Below, in pieces: positions 60,979-64,000 of a stretch of 64,000 nt of DNA. The notes under the pieces were generated by a model. That model searched no databases. It was not told the DNA's origin and worked only from the letters and a program-made list of their open reading frames with translations. The stretch lies in NCBI RefSeq assembly GCF_026015965.1, contig NZ_CP110383.1, positions 1,677,501 through 1,741,500 on the forward strand, read 5' to 3'. A program made the translations under genes and the position numbers. The stretch's first letter is position 1, and the number at the start of each line of letters is the position of its first letter. Origin of the DNA: Selenomonas sputigena. GTDB taxonomy: Bacteria > Bacillota > Negativicutes > Selenomonadales > Selenomonadaceae.

Positions 60979-62403
60979 TCAAAAGCGGAAGTCTCTCATG
61001 CCGTCGCCGAGTTCCTTAAGGTAGAGCGCCGCCTTCTTCTTGACAGCAGGGTTCGGAATATCCTGCCACTGCTCCTGTATGACGCGCTCGCCCTTTTCCT
61101 GCGTCGTCTTCTTCGCGTAGTCCTCCAAGTATTCCTTCAAGGTCATCAGAGCGTTCGGCAGACAGCAGTTCTTGATCTGCCCGCTCTTACACAGGCTCAT
61201 GAAGCGGTCGCCCGTGCGTCCCGCGCGGTAGCACGCGGTGCAGAAGCTCGGCACATAGCCGAGGTCTAAGAGCCATTCGATGACCTCGTCCAGCGTGCGC
61301 GTGTCGTTGACATCGAACTGCGCTGAATTTTCCTCTGGACTCTCCTGCTTCTCATAGCCGCCGACGCTCGTCGAGGATGCTCCCGAAATCTGCGAGATGC
61401 CGAGATCGAGGACGCGCCTGCGGCTCTCCTCGGATTCTCTCGTCGAGACGATCATGCCCGTATAGGGCACGGCGATGCGGATGACGGCGACGATCTTCGC
61501 GAAGGTATCGTCGTCGATGGCGTTGGAGAACGCGCCCGGGTCGATGTCATCCGCCGGCCGGATGCGCGGCACGCTGATCGTATGCGGGCCGACGCCAAAA
61601 CGCGCTTCCAAGTGCTCGGCGTGCATCAACAGGCCGACGAAGTCGTAGCGGTACATATTGAGACCGAAGAGCACGCCGCAGCCCACGTCGTCGATGCCGC
61701 CCTCCATCGCGCGGTCCATCGCCTCCGTGTGCCATGCGTAGTCGTGCTTTGGGCCTGCCGGATGGAGCTTTTCGTAATTTTCCTTGTGGTACGTCTCCTG
61801 AAAAAGGATATAAGTGCCGATACCCGCTTCCTTGAGCTTTCGGTAGTCTTCGACCGTCGTCGCCGCGATGTTGACATTCACGCGGCGGATCGCGCCGTTC
61901 TTATGCTTGATAGAATATATCGTCTTGATACTTTCCAAGACGTATTCCAAAGGATTGTGCACGGGGTCTTCTCCCGTCTCCAACGCGAGACGCTTGTGCC
62001 CCATGTCCTGCAGCGCAATAACCTCACGGCGAATCTCGTCCTGTGTGAGCTTCTTGCGATGGATGTGCTTGTTCTTCGCATGGTAGGGACAGTAAACACA
62101 GCCATTCACGCAATAGTTCGACAGATAGAGCGGTGCAAAGAGCACGATGCGCTTGCCGTAAAGCTCCTCCTTGATCTCCTTGGCGAGCGCGAGCATTCGC
62201 TCGACGAGATCGGGCGCGTCGACGGCGAGCAGCAGCGCCGCCTCGCGGTGCGTCAGACCCCTACAGTCGCGCGCACGCGTCAAAAGTGCTTCTACAAGCG
62301 CGCGATTGTCTTTATTATCCTCCGCCCACGCGAGCGAGGCGAGGATTTCCTCATGGTTGATGAACTCCTCAGCACGCGCGGACTTCGGATCGTACGTTGT
62401 CAT
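60979..62403 (-). CDS. hydG: [FeFe]-hydrogenase H-cluster maturase HydG (radical SAM)
   Basis: The 474-residue radical SAM tyrosine lyase makes CO and cyanide ligands for the hydrogenase H-cluster. It has the radical SAM cluster site CVNGCVYC with Cys98, Cys102 and Cys105 (CX3CX2C). Near the C-terminus is the second-cluster motif CTACYRAGRTGDRFMSLCK, with two cysteines separated by two residues and a third 22 residues later. ATG 62403 follows GAGGGGGC. HydE, HydF and the hydrogenase itself are not in the window, so maturation genes are split in this genome. Its presence implies hydrogen metabolism. Confidence 0.96.
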   Translation of the reverse strand: MTTYDPKSARAEEFINHEEILASLAWAEDNKDNRALVEALLTRARDCRGLTHREAALLLAVDAPDLVERMLALAKEIKEELYGKRIVLFAPLYLSNYCVNGCVYCPYHAKNKHIHRKKLTQDEIRREVIALQDMGHKRLALETGEDPVHNPLEYVLESIKTIYSIKHKNGAIRRVNVNIAATTVEDYRKLKEAGIGTYILFQETYHKENYEKLHPAGPKHDYAWHTEAMDRAMEGGIDDVGCGVLFGLNMYRYDFVGLLMHAEHLEARFGVGPHTISVPRIRPADDIDPGAFSNAIDDDTFAKIVAVIRIAVPYTGMIVSTRESEESRRRVLDLGISQISGASSTSVGGYEKQESPEENSAQFDVNDTRTLDEVIEWLLDLGYVPSFCTACYRAGRTGDRFMSLCKSGQIKNCCLPNALMTLKEYLEDYAKKTTQEKGERVIQEQWQDIPNPAVKKKAALYLKELGDGMRDFRF

Positions 62404-62451
62404 GCTTATGCCCCCTCAAACATCGGGCAGGCGAGATGCAAGATCGTCTGC

Positions 62452-63306
62452 CTACAAGCCCGCCTCTTCGACGAGTGCGGGCAAATCGCGACGGAAGAGC
62501 GTCATCTCCTCTTCGCTCCATTCCCCCGACTGCACGCCTAACAAGAAATATTTGCGAAAGATTTCGGGATGATTGCGCAAACGGTACGTTATGTCGGGCA
62601 AACACTTATGCATGAGGCGAACCTCCTGCTTATCCCTCTCCTTTTCTTTCGTCGCCGAAAGGCTTCCTTCATGAATACGATATCGATAAAGAACCTTTTT
62701 GATATGCCCGATCCTTCCATAGCGAAGGAGGATACGCAGCCAGTAGTCATAATCTTCCAGGAGAAACATCTCGGGATCATAACCACCAATTTCCTGCGGA
62801 ACGCTGCGACGGTAAAGGAAACATGCACCAATGCGATTCTGAACAAGCATCTTCCACGGATCAGCATCAAAGCGATCCGTATCCACAAGATGCTGTTTTC
62901 CAGACACATCTTCAAACAGAAGCTCCATCGCCGCATTGACCATCATATACTCGGGAAAACGCTGCAGATAAGAAACCATCTCGTGAAGTGCTTCGGGTGC
63001 GTACGCATTATCATCGCTCGTCCATGTGAAAAACATACCGTGCGCTTCGGCAAAGCCGATATTCAAAGAGCGCGGCAAACGTTGATTCTCCTTGTTGCGC
63101 ACGATGCGAATGCGGCTGTCGTGCGCAGCATATTCGGCAAGGATCTGTGGCGTCGTATCCTGCGAGCAGTCGTCGACAGCGATGAGTTCCCAATCCTGCA
63201 TCGTCTGCGCCAAGATGCTATCCAAAGATTCACGCAGATACTTCTCTCCGTTATAGACGGGCAAGACGATGGAAACCAGCGGCTGATGCGATTTTCCCTT
63301 TTCCAT
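62452..63306 (-). CDS. Family 2 glycosyltransferase
   Basis: The 284-residue GT-A enzyme has VSIVLPVYNGEKYLRESLDS (11-30), the nucleotide-sugar VDDCSQD (44-50), a TWTSDDNAY motif with the metal-binding SDD (97-99) and a later FLLEDYDYWLRILLRYG with the ED/DYD acceptor-site residues. It transfers a sugar to an envelope glycan or lipid; donor and acceptor are unknown. The start is uncertain: ATG 63306 fits the family, but in-frame TTG 63324 has AGAGG at four bases. It is 48 bases upstream of hydG, with no clear functional link. Confidence 0.82.
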   Translation of the reverse strand: MEKGKSHQPLVSIVLPVYNGEKYLRESLDSILAQTMQDWELIAVDDCSQDTTPQILAEYAAHDSRIRIVRNKENQRLPRSLNIGFAEAHGMFFTWTSDDNAYAPEALHEMVSYLQRFPEYMMVNAAMELLFEDVSGKQHLVDTDRFDADPWKMLVQNRIGACFLYRRSVPQEIGGYDPEMFLLEDYDYWLRILLRYGRIGHIKKVLYRYRIHEGSLSATKEKERDKQEVRLMHKCLPDITYRLRNHPEIFRKYFLLGVQSGEWSEEEMTLFRRDLPALVEEAGL

Positions 63307-63336
63307 CCATGATCTCACTCTCAATCTTCCTCTCCA

Positions 63337-64000
63337 TCATGAGCGCCCTTCTGCCAAGGCGCTGAAGCCGTAGTCAAGGAGCGCGGCGGCCTCCGATGCT
63401 CGCGTCTCCTCGTCGTTCGAGTGCATGACGACGGCGATCAGCTCCGTATCGCCGCGCATGGCGGATGCTGCGAGGCAGCCCCCTGCCGCACGCGTCCAGC
63501 CCGTCTTGAGTCCCGTGCAGCCCGGGTAGGAGTAGAGCAGCGCGTTCGTGTTCTCACAGTACGTTTTGTAGCCTGCTGGCTGCAAATAGTAGATCGTGCT
63601 CGCCTTCGTGCCAACGATCTTGCGGAACTCAGGATTTCGGAGGCCATAGGCGGCAATGAGGGCGATGTCATGCGCCGTCGAATAATGGTTCACATCGGGC
63701 ATGCCGTTCGGGTTGACGAAATGCGTATGGAAAGCGCCGATCTCCCGCGCCTTCCGATTCATCATCGCCGCGAACTGCGCCTCCGATCCGCCGAGCGTCT
63801 CGGCGATGGCGAGCGCCGCGCCGTTATCGGAAATCAGCATCATCTGACGCGTGAGATCTCGAAGCCGCGCCTGCTCGCCGGGGCGCACGCGCGTCGTCTC
63901 GACGTCGGCGGCAAACGGCGTGATCGTCACAGCGAGGTCGGATCTGCCGCTCTCGACCGAAAGGATGCATGTCATCATCTTCGTCATGCTCGCGGGGTAC
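63337..64000 (-). CDS. D-alanyl-D-alanine carboxypeptidase (S11, DacF-type), N-terminus cut by the window edge
   Basis: About 220 residues are visible; the frame runs off the right edge, so the N-terminus and signal peptide are missing. All three serine-protease motifs of penicillin-binding carboxypeptidases are present: SMTK (SxxK) directly at the edge, SDN in LISDNGAALAIAETLGG and KTG in GLKTGWTRAAGGC. The enzyme trims the terminal D-Ala from peptidoglycan stem peptides outside the inner membrane. The sequence stops shortly after the KTG domain without the C-terminal beta domain and amphipathic anchor seen in long DacF proteins, so this is a shorter form. Confidence 0.92.
   Translation of the reverse strand, partial: YPASMTKMMTCILSVESGRSDLAVTITPFAADVETTRVRPGEQARLRDLTRQMMLISDNGAALAIAETLGGSEAQFAAMMNRKAREIGAFHTHFVNPNGMPDVNHYSTAHDIALIAAYGLRNPEFRKIVGTKASTIYYLQPAGYKTYCENTNALLYSYPGCTGLKTGWTRAAGGCLAASAMRGDTELIAVVMHSNDEETRASEAAALLDYGFSALAEGRS

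Overview
The window looks like chromosome from a diderm Firmicute of the Negativicutes, most likely a Selenomonas-like member of the Selenomonadaceae. This is inferred from gene content, not from a database match. Firmicute-type genes (AtpZ/AtpI ahead of the F-ATPase operon, a long-form HPF, an RpiR regulator, FtsA-like and FakA-like proteins) sit with outer-membrane features (a giant type V autotransporter, WecA/WecB, a type IV pilus or type II secretion-like locus). DcuB-type dicarboxylate transport and HydG point to an anaerobic, fumarate- and hydrogen-handling life. The DNA is GC-rich, AT-rich only between genes, and uses many TTG and GTG starts preceded by good Shine-Dalgarno sites.

Layout. 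1-12.7 kb: end of an AGCS amino-acid symporter, a DcuB-type transporter, a DUF441 membrane protein, a DAK2/FakA-like protein lacking its metal-binding motif, an FtsA-like actin-fold protein with a basic AT-hook/H1-like tail, tRNA-Gly, a split chromate transporter, a P1B metal ATPase divergent from a TetR regulator with a clear palindromic operator, and an Rpn-type nuclease. 12.7-22.8 kb: tRNA-Ser, then on the minus strand wecA-wecB-atpZ and the complete atpIBEFHAGDC operon. 22.9-36.7 kb: hpf, cspA and a shikimate cluster (aroE ... aroC-aroK-aroB) split by an eleven-gene pilus/pseudopilus locus (pilB, pilT, pilC, five pilin-like genes, pilD, a pilM-pilN fusion, pilO). 36.9-43.3 kb: stand-alone trpD, type II NADH dehydrogenase, two TPM-domain paralogues plus lemA, tRNA-Tyr and tRNA-Met, and a small membrane protein.

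43.4-53.6 kb is one giant modular autotransporter gene of about 3,400 codons, interrupted near its 5' end by an apparent one-base frameshift. 53.9-60.9 kb is an alpha-glucoside locus: RpiR regulator, PTS EIICBA, GH13 alpha-glucosidase, HAD phosphatase and a eukaryotic-type hexokinase. A coherent reading is uptake and phosphorylation of an alpha-glucoside, cleavage to glucose 6-phosphate and glucose, and capture of the free glucose by hexokinase. The window ends with hydG, a family 2 glycosyltransferase and a D,D-carboxypeptidase cut by the right edge.

The most novel sequence-level signal is a family of dispersed intergenic elements (about 4.6, 22.9, 27.0, 41.9 and 54.7 kb). They fold into a conserved hairpin with compensatory base changes between copies, and several carry a second hairpin. 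Four of the five sit just after the end of a gene in the same orientation relative to that gene. No CRISPR array, prophage, insertion-sequence transposase or rRNA gene was seen. Terminators and sigma-70-type promoters are assigned by eye from hairpins and -35/-10 spacing.
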